A DNA stretch of 64,000 nt from Arthrobacter oryzae (GCF_003634095.1 NZ_RBIR01000005.1:1-64000); one strand, 5' to 3'. Counted from the stretch's first letter, positions 43,657-53,170 are shown. A program made the numbers and translations. Notes: a model not told the origin generated them from the sequence alone.

Positions 43657-44256
43657 TCAGCTCAGCGCGTTGCGGCGGCCCTCGAAGGCCCTGCCGAGCG
43701 TGACTTCATCGGCGTACTCTAGATCTCCGCCCACGGGCAGGCCGGAGGCGAGCCGGGTGACCGCGATGCCGATCGACTTGAGCATCCGGGCAAGATACGT
43801 CGCCGTGGCCTCCCCCTCCAGGTTGGGGTCGGTGGCGATGATGATTTCCTGGATGGCGCCGTCGTTGAGGCGGGTGAGCAGCTCGCGGATCCGGAGCTGT
43901 TCCGGCCCGATGCCGGCGATCGGATTGATCGCGCCGCCCAGCACGTGGTACCTGCCGCGGAACGATCGGGTGCGCTCCACGGCCAGGACGTCCTTGGATT
44001 CTTCGACGACGCAGATCACCGAGGGATCCCGGCGCGGGTCGCGGCAGATGTTGCACAGTTCCTGCTCTGTCACGTTTCCGCACACGGTGCAGAACTTGAC
44101 CCGCTCCTTCACGGTCGTGATGGCATCCACGAGGCGCTTCATGTCCTGCGGATCCGCCTCGAGGATGTGAAAGGCCAGCCGTTGGGCAGACTTGGGACCA
44201 ACTCCGGGAAGGCGTCCGAGCTCGTCGATCAGCTCTTGAACTGCACCTTCGTACAC
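43657..44256 (-). CDS. recR: Recombination protein RecR
   Basis: The 199-residue protein works with RecF and RecO in loading RecA at gaps. The helix-hairpin-helix is [20 protein letters not shown] (about 13-32), the C4 zinc finger is FCTVCGN with LCNICRD (about 55-71), and the Toprim domain has [17 protein letters not shown] (about 79-95) plus [17 protein letters not shown]. It lies 51 nt after dnaX on the same strand, a conserved order in bacteria. Confidence 0.97.
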   Translation of the reverse strand: MYEGAVQELIDELGRLPGVGPKSAQRLAFHILEADPQDMKRLVDAITTVKERVKFCTVCGNVTEQELCNICRDPRRDPSVICVVEESKDVLAVERTRSFRGRYHVLGGAINPIAGIGPEQLRIRELLTRLNDGAIQEIIIATDPNLEGEATATYLARMLKSIGIAVTRLASGLPVGGDLEYADEVTLGRAFEGRRNALS

Positions 44257-44307
44257 AATGTCCTCGTTCGTTTGGAGTGGGGCCGGGTCCAGCCGGCCAA
44301 GGGTCGG

Positions 44308-47300
44308 TTAGAAGCGTGGGGGCAGCGGGCTTCCATCCAGGGAGCGCTCCTCCACCAGTTTTCCGCCCAGAATCCGCTCGACGGCGGCCCTGCCGAAGAC
44401 GCCCGATTCCTCGATCGTTTCGTCGTCGGCGCTGGGGATGTCCTGCACGTACACCGTGGCGGCTGCTGCCGCGCGAGCGGGGGCCTTCGCACGTCCGGCC
44501 TCCGCCTCGGGACTGTTGGACAGCCGCTGGTACAGGCTCTGCCTGCTCGACGTCGCGTCCGCCGCGGGGACTGCAGCCGGGGGAGCAGCAAGGGCAGTGG
44601 CGGTCACTCGCGGCGTGGCAGCCTGCGGGCGGGGCTCCGCCGGGGCGGATTCCGCGTGGACAGACAGTTCCGGCAGCCGGGCAGAGGGCGCGGACGCGAC
44701 GCCGGCATATTCCGGGATCTGCGCCGCCGCCGGCTCATAGTGCACGGGTTCCGGTTCGGGCACCGGTGCCGCAGGCTCCGTATCCGGCGTCACGTACCCG
44801 CCGACGTTGGATTCTGTGCCGATCGTCCAGACGCCGGGCGACTGCTCGACGGCGCGGGCCCACGGATCAGCCGACGTGTCCGGGTCGGTCTGGGAGCCTC
44901 CGGTCGGGGAACCGGCGGCAGGGGAGGCCTCCGGGGCGGGGATCTGCCGGCCCGGAGCGGGGGTTGGGGGCGCGGAGCGGCGGGGCGCTGCGGCAGGTGA
45001 AGGGTCCCAGTCCATGGGAGGTTCTTCATCCAGCGGCGGAGCGTCCTCGTCCCGGGGCGGGCCCCAGTCGTCATCAGGGTGGTCGTAGGACCCGGAAGGT
45101 TCCGACGGGCCGTCCGACCCCATTGGCTGGTCAGCCGCCCGAACCGGGGCCGGGGCAGCCGGTGCGGCTGCCTGCGGCTCTGCCTCGGTGGAACCACCGG
45201 CAGCCGGCAACACGGACACCGGTGTTGCCCCGAGAGCCGGGGCGGGTTGCGTCGCCGGCGTTGCGGCGACGGGAACGTGCGCCGGGGGCGGTCCATCCGC
45301 GGGGACGGTTTCAGCGGTTCCGGTTGCCGCGGCGGTCGCGGCCGCCGGCTGAGGCGCCGGGCTCAGGCCCCAGGCGGCGTCGGCCGACGTTGCCGGGGTG
45401 TCCCGGCTAGCGGGTGCTTTTGGGTTTGGCTCAGAGCTCGCCGGGCTGTTGCCGCTGCCGGCCACGGCCCGGATCTGGCAGTCGATGCCGATCGTCTTGT
45501 GGATCGCTTGCCGGAGGTTCTCGGCGTGGTCGGCCCGGCCGAAGGCGCCGGCCAGCCCCTGGGTTGTGAACGCGAGCGTCAGGACGTGATCCTCGAAATG
45601 GCCGACCTGGGCATTGGGTTCCACCAGAGCCCAGGTGCTGCGCTTGATCTTGGTGAGCGTTTGCAGGATCTCAGGCCACGCACGGCGCAGTACCTCGACG
45701 TCGGCGCCGGCACCCGGGCCGGAGGCAGCGCCCGGCGCGGGGCCGGAAACGGTCGCGGGAACCGGGGCGGCCTCGGGGCGTGCAGGGGCGGAGGGCGCAG
45801 TCTCTGCCGCAGCCGCGGGAGAAGGCCCGGCCGGCCGGGCGGCAGGCTGGGCCGGAGACGCCTGGGGGGGAGCTGCCGCGGCGGGGGCAGACTGGGCCGG
45901 GGCGGACTGGGCAAGGGTGGACGCGGCCTTGCCGGCTGGGGCCGCTTCCTCCACGGGCCAGTCGCTGGTGCTGACCCGCGGGGCCGTGAGCGGTTCCCGG
46001 GCAGGTTCGTCCTGCCGGGCCGGTGCGGGCGCGGCGGCTGCGGGCCGTGCGGTTGTCGGCACCGAGGCCGCGGCGAGCTGGTGCTCGGCGGGGTGTGCGG
46101 CTGCGGGCTGTGCGGTTGCCGGGCTGGAGACCGGCGTGCCCGGCGCCGCGGGCGAATGCGCGGCGGCCGGCTGTGCGGCTGGGGGCCGGGAAGCAGGCGT
46201 CTGCTCGGCGCGGGCCGCCGAGGCCGGGGCTGGTGGGATTGGGGCAGGCGGGACAGTTCCCGCTGCGGGGGCACCGGCGAGGGGAGCTCCGACGTCGTTC
46301 CCGGCGTAGTTCAAGCGACGCTCGACGCGGTCGATCCGCGCCGCGATGCCCCGCTCTGTCTGCTCGGAGCTGGGCAGCAGAATGCGGGCGCACAGCAGTT
46401 CCAGGTGCAGGCGCGGGGAGGTTGCACCGGTCATGTCCGTGAGGGCGGTGTTGGTGACGTCTGCGGCGCGCGAGAGTTCGGCCGCCCCGAGATTGTGCGC
46501 CTGGTTCTGCATGCGGGCAATCTGGTCCGCCGGCATGCCGCGAAGGATGGACTGGGCGCTCTCGGGCATGGCCTGCACAATGATGAGGTCGCGGAAGCGT
46601 TCCAGCAGGTCTTCGACGAAGCGGCGCGGATCATGGCCGGTCTGGATGACCCGGTCCACGGCGCGGAAGACCGTGGCGGCGTCCGACGCGGCGACAGCCT
46701 CGACGACGTCATCGAGCAGGGAGGCGTGCGTGTAGCCCAGAAGGGCGACTGCGAGTTCGTAGTCCAATCCGGTTGGCCCTGCGCCGGCCATGAGCTGGTC
46801 CAGCACGGAAAGGGAGTCGCGGACGGAACCCCCGCCGGCGCGGATGACGAGCGAGAGCACGCCGGGCGCCACGGGGACGTTCTCCTGGTTGCAGAGCAGC
46901 TCCAGGTACGCCATGAGCGGTTCCGGCGGCACCAGCCGGAAGGGGTAATGGTGCGTGCGGGAACGGATGGTGCCGATCACCTTGTCCGGCTCCGTGGTGG
47001 CGAAGATGAACTTGATGTGCTCCGGCGGTTCCTCGACGATCTTGAGCAGGGCATTGAAGCCGGCCGAGGTGACCATGTGGGCCTCGTCAATGATGAAGAT
47101 CTTGTAGCGGTCCCGGACCGGGGCGTAGGTGGCACGTTCGCGGAGGTCGCGGGCATCATCCACACCGCCGTGGCTGGCGGCGTCGATCTCGATGACATCG
47201 AGAGAGCCGGTGCCGCCGCGGGCGAGTTCGACGCAGCTGGGGCATTTGCCGCAGGGGGTGTCCGTGGGGCCCTCGGCGCAGTTCAGGCAGCGGGCCAGGA

Positions 47301-47472
47301 TGCGGGCCGAGGTGGTCTTGCCGCAGCCGCGGGGGCCGGAGAAGAGGTAGGCGTGGTTGACGCGGTTCTTGCGCAGGGCCGTCATGAGGGGCTCGGTGAC
47401 GTGCTCCTGCCCGATAACGTCCGCGAACGAATCGGGGCGGTATCTGCGGTACAGGGCGGTAGTAACAGTCAC
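44308..47472 (-). CDS. dnaX: DNA polymerase III subunit gamma/tau
   Basis: This 1054-residue clamp-loader ATPase has a Walker A of GPRGCGKTT (46-54), the zinc module CLNCAEGPTDTPCGKCPSC (about 64-82), Walker B IFIIDEAHM and a sensor FIFATTEPDKV. Domain III spans about 245-365. It is followed by a very long Ala/Pro-rich region (about 390-600), a short globular segment near 605-690 (tau DnaE/DnaB-binding type), and another low-complexity tail. Actinobacterial DnaX is long, but this one is at the upper end. The GTG start at 47472 is supported by a leaderless promoter. Confidence 0.95.
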   Translation of the reverse strand: MTVTTALYRRYRPDSFADVIGQEHVTEPLMTALRKNRVNHAYLFSGPRGCGKTTSARILARCLNCAEGPTDTPCGKCPSCVELARGGTGSLDVIEIDAASHGGVDDARDLRERATYAPVRDRYKIFIIDEAHMVTSAGFNALLKIVEEPPEHIKFIFATTEPDKVIGTIRSRTHHYPFRLVPPEPLMAYLELLCNQENVPVAPGVLSLVIRAGGGSVRDSLSVLDQLMAGAGPTGLDYELAVALLGYTHASLLDDVVEAVAASDAATVFRAVDRVIQTGHDPRRFVEDLLERFRDLIIVQAMPESAQSILRGMPADQIARMQNQAHNLGAAELSRAADVTNTALTDMTGATSPRLHLELLCARILLPSSEQTERGIAARIDRVERRLNYAGNDVGAPLAGAPAAGTVPPAPIPPAPASAARAEQTPASRPPAAQPAAAHSPAAPGTPVSSPATAQPAAAHPAEHQLAAASVPTTARPAAAAPAPARQDEPAREPLTAPRVSTSDWPVEEAAPAGKAASTLAQSAPAQSAPAAAAPPQASPAQPAARPAGPSPAAAAETAPSAPARPEAAPVPATVSGPAPGAASGPGAGADVEVLRRAWPEILQTLTKIKRSTWALVEPNAQVGHFEDHVLTLAFTTQGLAGAFGRADHAENLRQAIHKTIGIDCQIRAVAGSGNSPASSEPNPKAPASRDTPATSADAAWGLSPAPQPAAATAAATGTAETVPADGPPPAHVPVAATPATQPAPALGATPVSVLPAAGGSTEAEPQAAAPAAPAPVRAADQPMGSDGPSEPSGSYDHPDDDWGPPRDEDAPPLDEEPPMDWDPSPAAAPRRSAPPTPAPGRQIPAPEASPAAGSPTGGSQTDPDTSADPWARAVEQSPGVWTIGTESNVGGYVTPDTEPAAPVPEPEPVHYEPAAAQIPEYAGVASAPSARLPELSVHAESAPAEPRPQAATPRVTATALAAPPAAVPAADATSSRQSLYQRLSNSPEAEAGRAKAPARAAAAATVYVQDIPSADDETIEESGVFGRAAVERILGGKLVEERSLDGSPLPPRF

Positions 47473-47478
47473 AGATAA

Positions 47479-47484
47479 ACCCTA
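47479..47484 (-). promoter_or_regulatory. Leaderless -10 box of dnaX
   Basis: On the minus strand TAGGGT ends 6 nt before the GTG at 47472. It lies immediately downstream of the SRP RNA 3' end. Confidence 0.6.
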
Positions 47485-47505
47485 CCAATCGGCACTGACA
47501 TAAAA

Positions 47506-47593
47506 GACCCCTCATGCACCCGCCAGAGCCCGTTTACCCTTGCTACCTTCCGGTCCTGGGGGAGTTCAACAGGATGACGCCACATGAGGGGCC
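47506..47593 (-). ncRNA. ffs: Signal recognition particle RNA (4.5S, small type)
   Basis: Read on the minus strand, the 88-nt RNA folds end to end: its 5' part GGCCCCTCATG pairs with the 3' part CATGAGGGGTC. The apical SRP domain is present: GTTGAACTCCCCCAGGACC, GGAAGGTAGCAAGGGTAAAC, containing the Ffh-binding symmetric loop and the GGAA tetraloop region. It is followed by TTTT. The position upstream of dnaX is the standard one in actinobacteria. Confidence 0.93.
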
Positions 47594-47600
47594 GTCAGAT

Positions 47601-47606
47601 AGTTTA
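47601..47606 (-). promoter_or_regulatory. -10 box of the SRP RNA gene
   Basis: TAAACT on the minus strand lies 7 nt before the first G of the RNA at 47593. Confidence 0.65.
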
Positions 47607-47658
47607 CCTGACGATTGAGTGTGCCCCGAATTGGCCCGTTTCTGCCCCGTATTCCGGG

Positions 47659-47850
47659 CGGGACATGCTCATTTTTCGCGGCCAGGGCAGGGCTGGACGG
47701 GACTGTGTCCACCGCTCGCACGAGCCGCGGGGCATGTCCGGCGGTGCTGGCTGTCCCGGGAGGGCATGCTCATTTTTCGCTGGCAAACGTGCACATGATG
47801 GGACTGTGTCCATCCTCCGCGGGCCCGGCGGGGCGTGTCCCCTGGGGAAG
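47659..47850. repeat. GGACATGC-ended intergenic repeats (two tandem units of about 103 bp)
   Basis: Unit 1 starts at 47659 and unit 2 at 47762. Both begin with a CATGCTCATTTTTCGC box, both carry GGGACTGTGTCCA in the middle (47698 and 47800), and both end with a GGGGC-TGTCC box (47731 and about 47831). They lie between the SRP RNA and tRNA-Ser genes and resemble the repeats upstream of lysC. Otherwise the 340-bp space holds only promoters. Confidence 0.7.
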
Positions 47851-47933
47851 CCCCAGGGCGGGCGGCGGGGCCCAATTGGGCGAAGCCGGAAAGTTCAGGT
47901 ATTCTAGTATCTGCTTTTGATTCAGAAGCAACT

Positions 47934-48018
47934 GGAGAATTCGCCTAGCGGCCTATGGCGCACGCCTGGAACGCGTGTTGGGTTAACGCCCTCGGGGGTT
48001 CAAATCCCCCATTCTCCG
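47934..48018 (+). tRNA. tRNA-Ser (anticodon GGA)
   Basis: The acceptor arms GGAGAAT and ATTCTCC pair perfectly, discriminator G. The anticodon loop CTGGAAC gives GGA, and there is a long variable arm (GTTGGGTTAACGCCCTC region) as in class II tRNAs, then the T loop GGTTCAAATCC. CCA is not encoded. A -10 box TAGTAT is at 47905-47910. Confidence 0.95.
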
Positions 48019-48023
48019 CGGTT

Positions 48024-48053
48024 GGCCCCGGTCCTTTGGACCGGGGCCTTTTT
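48024..48053 (+). terminator. Terminator of tRNA-Ser
   Basis: GGCCCCGGTCC (48024-48034) pairs perfectly with GGACCGGGGCC (48038-48048) around a TTT loop and is followed by five T. Confidence 0.93.
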
Positions 48054-48185
48054 GCGCCCGGATGCCGTTGCTTACGGGCACCGCTTCAGGCCAAGGGCGG
48101 AATTGCAGCCCATGCGGCTCCGCCGCCAGCTAGATAATCTGGCCTCCGGGCCGCCCCTCGCCGTCCCGCTTAGCTGAACTCCGGC

Positions 48186-49097
48186 TTAGGCGCTGTAGCC
48201 CAGCCGGCGCAGACGGCTCCGGGCCGCCTGCTCGCTGGGCCCAACCCGGCCCAGGGCGAGATGCACGATCCCGAGCGTGACCCGGGTTGCCAAGGTCACC
48301 GGCAGCGGGATCGGGCCCAGCCGTGCGGTCTTGAGGCCCAGCAACTCGCGGTACTTGGGTTCAAGGCTCGTCACGGCGGCCGCGAACAGCACCCGGTAGC
48401 CCGGTTTGAGCGCGGGGTGCAAGGGCGGATCGCGGATGAAGGCCACCGTTTCGACGACCCGTTCGTCACAGCGGAGCTCACCGGCGTCGTACCAGCGGTC
48501 CAGCTGCCCCCGCATTTCCGCCTCGCTCATGGGAGGGGCCTCCACTCCCATGAGCCGGCCGGCTTGGGCCCACTCACGGACGTAGGCATCCGGTCCCCCG
48601 GGAATCGGCCGCCCCCACAGCTTGTGGGCAGACAAGAATGCGTCGGTGAACGCAATGTGGACCCAGCTAAGCAGCTCAGGATCGTTGGCCGCGTAGCTGC
48701 GCCCGACGCCGTGGCCGTCCACGAATTCGCCCCGAACCGTCCGGTGGAGTCGCAGCACCCAGTCCGAGGCGGCCCGGGCCGCCTCGGTGGAACCGTAAGA
48801 AACAGTGAAAATCCAGCGGATCGTGCCCGCGAGCCGACCCAATGGATCTTCGCGGAAACGGGAGTGATCGTGGACCCCGGCCAGCGCGCCCGGATGGAGC
48901 GCCTGCATCAGCAGCGCCCGGATACCCGCCACGATGGTGGGCATGCCGCCGTGCACCGCCCAGACCGCCGATCCGGGCAGGTGGTAGCCGGCGTCGTCGC
49001 CCTCGGCAAGGTGGGGGACCCACTCAGGCACGGCCTCGCGTGTCCCGGTGAACGTTTGTTTGAGTTCTGCCTGCCATTCCCTGAGGACATTGCGCAT
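48186..49097 (-). CDS. DUF2236 (MpaB / latex-clearing type) oxygenase family protein
   Basis: The 303-residue protein has the DUF2236 pattern: ALLMQALHPGALAGVHDHSRFREDPLGRL contains the conserved HP and the HSRF box (about 65-90), with RTVRGEFVDGHGVGRSYAANDPELLSWVHIAFTDAFL (key residues DPELLSWVH near 140). Family members are heme-dependent oxygenases acting on rubber or on terpenoid side chains, or are unassigned. No signal peptide is present. The substrate is unknown. Confidence 0.85.
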   Translation of the reverse strand: MRNVLREWQAELKQTFTGTREAVPEWVPHLAEGDDAGYHLPGSAVWAVHGGMPTIVAGIRALLMQALHPGALAGVHDHSRFREDPLGRLAGTIRWIFTVSYGSTEAARAASDWVLRLHRTVRGEFVDGHGVGRSYAANDPELLSWVHIAFTDAFLSAHKLWGRPIPGGPDAYVREWAQAGRLMGVEAPPMSEAEMRGQLDRWYDAGELRCDERVVETVAFIRDPPLHPALKPGYRVLFAAAVTSLEPKYRELLGLKTARLGPIPLPVTLATRVTLGIVHLALGRVGPSEQAARSRLRRLGYSA

Positions 49098-49315
49098 GCT
49101 CCATTGTTACCTGCCCCCGGGGGTATCGAACACCTGCAACCCGCCCGGGACTACTTGGCCGCCACTCGCTGGCTACTGAGGTCACCTGCCGATCTCGACG
49201 GGGATCGCAAAAGGGGACCTGCAGACGGTTCACAGACCCGGCGGCGTGTGGTCCCATAGGGAGGTAAGTCCGTGAAGATTGGGGTCTGGCGGACATATAT
49301 TGCGGGAGTCACATC

Positions 49316-50824
49316 GTGGGAAAACACTGGGGAAACTCAACGAGTGAGCAAAACGCCAGGGCCCGGACCGTTGCGGTGCGTTGCCTGTCCGGAGGCCTGT
49401 GCCTGTCCCTGGCCGTACTGACGTTTGGCGGCTTACAGGGGTTGTCCGTCAACGCGACCTCCTCGGCGCCGTCCGCCGTCCAGGCCTCCGGTTCCGTCGG
49501 CCCCGAAGCCCTGGACCCGTCTGCCGATTCCACCGCAGCCGCGCCCGGGGCACCGGCCGCCGTCGCGACCGTCACTGCCGACGCCCTGGCGGCTGTGGGC
49601 TTCAGCCGGTCCACGGTGCACACAGTCACCCGGAAACGGATCGCCGGCGAACTCAATGTCGCCTCGGCGGCCCTGAACCGGCCCGCCGCAGGCTTCCTTA
49701 TGGCCCCGCTGGAAACGTTGGTGCCGACATCCCCCTACGGCCTGCGTACCAGCCCGCTCACAGGGTTGACCGGCGAATTCCACTGGGGCCAGGACTTTGC
49801 CGCACCCTGCGGCACCCGGGTCTACGCTGCCGACGCCGGTGTGGTCCGGGCTGTCGGGTGGCACCCGTGGGGCGGCGGCAACCGGGTGGAAATCGATCAC
49901 GGAGACGGTCTCATCACCACGTATAACCACCTCGAAGCCATCGCGGTCAAGAAGGGCGACTTGGTGCGGGTGGGGGAGATCATTGCCAAGGTGGGCACCA
50001 CCGGTTCCTCAACCGGCTGCCACCTTCATTTCGAAACGATCCTCAACGGCTCCCACACCGATCCGCTCAACTGGACGTTCCTGCCCACCAAACAGGTGGA
50101 CCAGCTCGGGCCCATGGAAATGACCAGCTACGCGCCCGACGCAGGCAAGGCATCCAACACCGAGATCGGCTGGGCGATTCCCGTCCGGGAGGACTTGACT
50201 CACGTGGTGGCCGGCGGCGTGCAGGAACAGCCCGCCTCGGTGGCGGCCAAGCCATCGGAGAGTGTCTCAGCTGCGGCTGTCGAAGGCTCCGCCGGCAAGT
50301 CGTCGGCAAAGTCGACGCCGAGCCCGACGCCCAAACCGGCCAGGACCTCGACGCCGTCCCCCAAACAGACAGTTACGCCGACCCCCAAGCCGACGGTGAC
50401 TCCGACCCCCAAGCCGACGGTGACTCCGACCCCCAAGCCGACGGTGACTCCGACCCCCAAGCCGACGCCTACGCCGTCGCAGCCGGCGACAGTGACGCCG
50501 TCCCCCAAACCGACAGTGACGCCGACCCCCACGCCGACGGCGAGTACCTCCGCGCCGCCGGTAACGCCGGGATCGGGACAGCTTTCCCTTGCTCCGCAGC
50601 CGTCCTCGGCGGCATCTCCCGGCGTCACGGGGGCCGCCAAAACCACGCCTACGCCAGCCACCACCACGGCCGCGCCGTCTCTCTCGTCGACGGCCCGGCC
50701 CCTTGCGCCGGCGCCGGTGACCCCGCCGGTCACGCCAACGGGCCAGCCAACGACAACCGCGGCCACCAAGCCGTCCGCCCCGGCCACCGCCTCACCGACG
50801 CCCAGCGCAACGCCGGGCCGCTGA
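49316..50824 (+). CDS. Secreted M23 peptidase (LytM-type) with a Pro/Thr/Lys repeat tail
   Basis: This 502-residue protein has an N-terminal signal segment ([20 protein letters not shown], about 28-47). The M23 peptidase domain (about 125-250) has zinc ligands in HWGQDF and HLHFE with the middle segment [14 protein letters not shown]. LytM-type enzymes cut peptidoglycan cross-links, or are inactive regulators of other cell wall hydrolases; both key motifs are intact here. The C-terminal 170 residues are Pro/Thr/Lys-rich, with PKPTVTPT repeats, possibly a wall-spanning linker. The start is GTG 49316, with CGGGAG upstream. Confidence 0.85.
   Translation: MGKHWGNSTSEQNARARTVAVRCLSGGLCLSLAVLTFGGLQGLSVNATSSAPSAVQASGSVGPEALDPSADSTAAAPGAPAAVATVTADALAAVGFSRSTVHTVTRKRIAGELNVASAALNRPAAGFLMAPLETLVPTSPYGLRTSPLTGLTGEFHWGQDFAAPCGTRVYAADAGVVRAVGWHPWGGGNRVEIDHGDGLITTYNHLEAIAVKKGDLVRVGEIIAKVGTTGSSTGCHLHFETILNGSHTDPLNWTFLPTKQVDQLGPMEMTSYAPDAGKASNTEIGWAIPVREDLTHVVAGGVQEQPASVAAKPSESVSAAAVEGSAGKSSAKSTPSPTPKPARTSTPSPKQTVTPTPKPTVTPTPKPTVTPTPKPTVTPTPKPTPTPSQPATVTPSPKPTVTPTPTPTASTSAPPVTPGSGQLSLAPQPSSAASPGVTGAAKTTPTPATTTAAPSLSSTARPLAPAPVTPPVTPTGQPTTTAATKPSAPATASPTPSATPGR
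50381..50467 (+). repeat. Tandem 24-bp repeat inside the M23 peptidase gene
   Basis: Three perfect copies of a 24-bp unit (50381-50404, 50405-50428, 50429-50452) plus a partial fourth encode PTPKPTVT repeats. Such exact copies can vary in number by slippage, changing linker length. Confidence 0.9.
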
Positions 50825-50996
50825 CCGCCGCGAGGCCGTCAGCGGGACAGGCTTCAGGAGGCGGCCGCGCCTGCCGGTCTGCCCGCGGTGTTGTGTCCGG
50901 GAACGCAGACCCATACGTGCGCGCGTTGGCGCCGAATTACACTGGTGACAGCTCCGGATCACTGCTTCGGACCAACGAGACCGCGAGGACGCGCCC

Positions 50997-51482
50997 ATGA
51001 CAGCTCTGCACTCCATTCCCCTGACCCTCAACGACGGCACCGAGACCGACTTCGGCCGCTTCAAGGGAGAGGTGGTGCTGGTGGTCAACGTGGCGTCCCA
51101 ATGCGGGTTCACGCCCCAGTACGCGGGACTCGAGGCTCTGCACAACAAGTTCCGCGGCCAGGGCTTCCAGGTCCTGGGCGTCCCCTGCAACCAGTTTGCC
51201 GGCCAGGAACCCGGTGACGACGCCGAGATCGCCGAATTCTGCCAGCGCAACTTCGGCGTGACGTTCCCGCTGACAGTCAAGGCCAACGTCCGGGGCAGGA
51301 ACGCACATCCGCTCTATAAGGAACTCACCAAATTCAAGAACGGCATCCTGCCCGGCCTGGTGAAATGGAACTTCGAGAAGTTCCTGGTGAACCGCGACGG
51401 CCAGATCATCGCCCGCTTCGCGCCGACCGTGGAGCCTGATGCTCCCGAGATCATCGAAGCTGTCCAGTCCGCGCTGGGCTGA
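50997..51482 (+). CDS. Glutathione peroxidase family peroxidase
   Basis: A 161-residue thiol peroxidase of the Gpx fold. The peroxidatic Cys is Cys36 in NVASQCGFTPQY; the Gln and Trp partners are in PCNQFAGQEPG and VKWNFEKFLV. The bacterial Cys type usually takes electrons from thioredoxin (or mycothiol/mycoredoxin in actinobacteria) rather than glutathione, which is inference here. A -10 box TACACT lies near 50939, and GAGGAC precedes the ATG at 50997. Confidence 0.92.
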   Translation: MTALHSIPLTLNDGTETDFGRFKGEVVLVVNVASQCGFTPQYAGLEALHNKFRGQGFQVLGVPCNQFAGQEPGDDAEIAEFCQRNFGVTFPLTVKANVRGRNAHPLYKELTKFKNGILPGLVKWNFEKFLVNRDGQIIARFAPTVEPDAPEIIEAVQSALG

Positions 51483-51707
51483 GGCCAACGACCCTCAATT
51501 TCGGCCCGACAGGCCCTATCCATAAGCATACTTACCGCCTAGACTGGCCGAACCCTCCAGCATTCCGGGCATACCCACGGCGCAGCCATCACTGACTGCC
51601 GACCGTCGGCAGTGCGGCCGAGGTATTCCTGCGGGGGGCGCATCAAAGAACTTCGTGAATCACAACTGGGCGCCTCTACGGGCGTCCGTGAAAGCAGGAG
51701 GAAATCG

Positions 51708-52919
51708 ATGACAGGGAACAAAGCCGTTGCCTACAAGGGGCCGGGAAAAGTCGAACTGATCGACATCAACTACCCCGAGTTTGAACTCAAGGACGGTCCG
51801 GGGGTCAACCCCGCCAACGTCGGCCGGCAGGTACGCCACGGCGTCATCCTCAAGACCGTCGCCACGAATATCTGCGGCTCTGACCAGCACATGGTCCGGG
51901 GACGCACCACTGCCCCCACGGATCTGGTGCTTGGCCACGAGATCACCGGCGAGGTGGTGGAGGTAGGGCCGGATGTTGAATTCATCAAGGTAGGAGACAT
52001 CTGTTCCGTCCCGTTCAACATCGCCTGCGGACGTTGCAGGAACTGCAAGGAACGCAAGACGGGCATCTGCCTGAACGTCAACCCCGACCGGCCCGGCAGC
52101 GCCTACGGGTACGTGGACATGGGCGGCTGGGTGGGTGGCCAAGCCAACTATGTTCTGGTTCCCTATGCGGACTGGAACCTGCTGAAGTTCCCGGACAAGG
52201 ACCAGGCCCTTGAGAAGATGATGGACCTGACCATGCTCTCGGATATCTTCCCGACAGGGTTCCACGGCGCCGTCAGCGCCGGTGTCGGCGTCGGATCGAC
52301 GGTCTACATCGCCGGTGCGGGCCCCGTCGGGCTGGCCGCGGCGACCAGCGCCCAGTTGCTGGGTGCCGCCGTCGTGATTGTCGGCGACATGAACGCGGAC
52401 CGGCTCAAGCAGGCGCGCAGCTTCGGCTGCGAAACCGTTGACCTGTCTCAGGGCGGGCCGGCGGAGCAGATCGAGCAGCTCCTTGGCGTCCCGGAAGTCG
52501 ACTGCGGGGTGGACGCGGTCGGCTTCGAGGCCAAGGGACACGGCCACGATGCCAAGGAGGCTCCGGCGACGGTGCTGAACTCGCTGATGGAGCTCACGGC
52601 GGCCGGCGGCGCGCTCGGCATACCCGGGCTTTATGTCACCGGCGATCCCGGTGGAGTGGACGAGGCCGCCAAGAAGGGTGCGCTCTCCCTCAGCCTGGGC
52701 ACGGGCTGGGCCAAGTCGCTCAGCTTCACCACGGGGCAGTGCCCGGTCATGAAATACAACCGGCAGCTGATGATGGCCATCCTGCATGACAAGGTTCACA
52801 TCGCCAAGAACGTCAATGCGAAGGCCATTTCGCTCGAGGACGCGCCCAAGGGCTACGCCGAATTCGACGCCGGTGCGGCGACAAAGTTCGTGCTCAACCC
52901 GAACGGCTACCTGAGCTGA
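51708..52919 (+). CDS. fdhA: Glutathione-independent formaldehyde dehydrogenase (zinc-dependent)
   Basis: The 403-residue medium-chain dehydrogenase oxidises formaldehyde to formate with tightly bound NAD, as in Pseudomonas putida FdhA, and may also dismutate aldehydes. The catalytic zinc site is NICGSDQHMV and GHEITGEV; the structural zinc site is CGRCRNCKERKTGIC. The nucleotide fold is VYIAGAGPVGLAAA. AGGAGGA precedes the ATG at 51708, giving a normal family length; the longer open frame upstream has no support. It fits detoxification of one-carbon by-products. Confidence 0.92.
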   Translation: MTGNKAVAYKGPGKVELIDINYPEFELKDGPGVNPANVGRQVRHGVILKTVATNICGSDQHMVRGRTTAPTDLVLGHEITGEVVEVGPDVEFIKVGDICSVPFNIACGRCRNCKERKTGICLNVNPDRPGSAYGYVDMGGWVGGQANYVLVPYADWNLLKFPDKDQALEKMMDLTMLSDIFPTGFHGAVSAGVGVGSTVYIAGAGPVGLAAATSAQLLGAAVVIVGDMNADRLKQARSFGCETVDLSQGGPAEQIEQLLGVPEVDCGVDAVGFEAKGHGHDAKEAPATVLNSLMELTAAGGALGIPGLYVTGDPGGVDEAAKKGALSLSLGTGWAKSLSFTTGQCPVMKYNRQLMMAILHDKVHIAKNVNAKAISLEDAPKGYAEFDAGAATKFVLNPNGYLS

Positions 52920-52933
52920 GTGGAAGACCCTAA

Positions 52934-53038
52934 CCCGGCGGCGCTGCCCTTCCCCGCGGAGGCCGGGGCCAGGCAGCGCCGCCGGGCGGCCGCCCCCTCA
53001 TATGCCGGTTCATATACCGGCAGGGGCATGTGAGGGCC
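52934..53038 (+). terminator. Two nested hairpins after fdhA
   Basis: The first is a perfect 15-bp stem (52934-52948 with 52972-52986). The second (52992-53038) has an outer stem CCCTCA with TGAGGG and an inner hairpin GCCGGT with ACCGGC. They end fdhA transcription; the AT-rich stretch 53040-53110 probably holds the next promoter. Confidence 0.7.
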
Positions 53039-53170
53039 AGCGATCTGTTTACGTCGTTTTTCCAAACATGCCTGCCCAAGTTTTTACATTGTTCGCCGAA
53101 TGTCTGGTTGGATAGTCCTTACTGAGAGGGACACTGGAGGCACCGCTTCCACCCAACCAAGAAGGCAGCA

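Noticed and set aside
44308..47472. Programmed frameshift in dnaX giving gamma
   Set aside because: I saw no A-rich slippery sequence in the gene; the sequence is too G/C-rich for the Escherichia coli type signal.
45079..47478. 799-residue open frame on the plus strand opposite dnaX
   Set aside because: Gly/Arg-rich translation without any motif, fully explained by the low-complexity GC-rich dnaX sequence.
47659..47850. CRISPR array or rRNA fragment
   Set aside because: Only two degenerate units with inverted-repeat ends and no Cas genes or rRNA motifs.
50381..50467. CRISPR-like repeats
   Set aside because: The units are head-to-tail without spacers and encode a Pro/Thr linker in frame.
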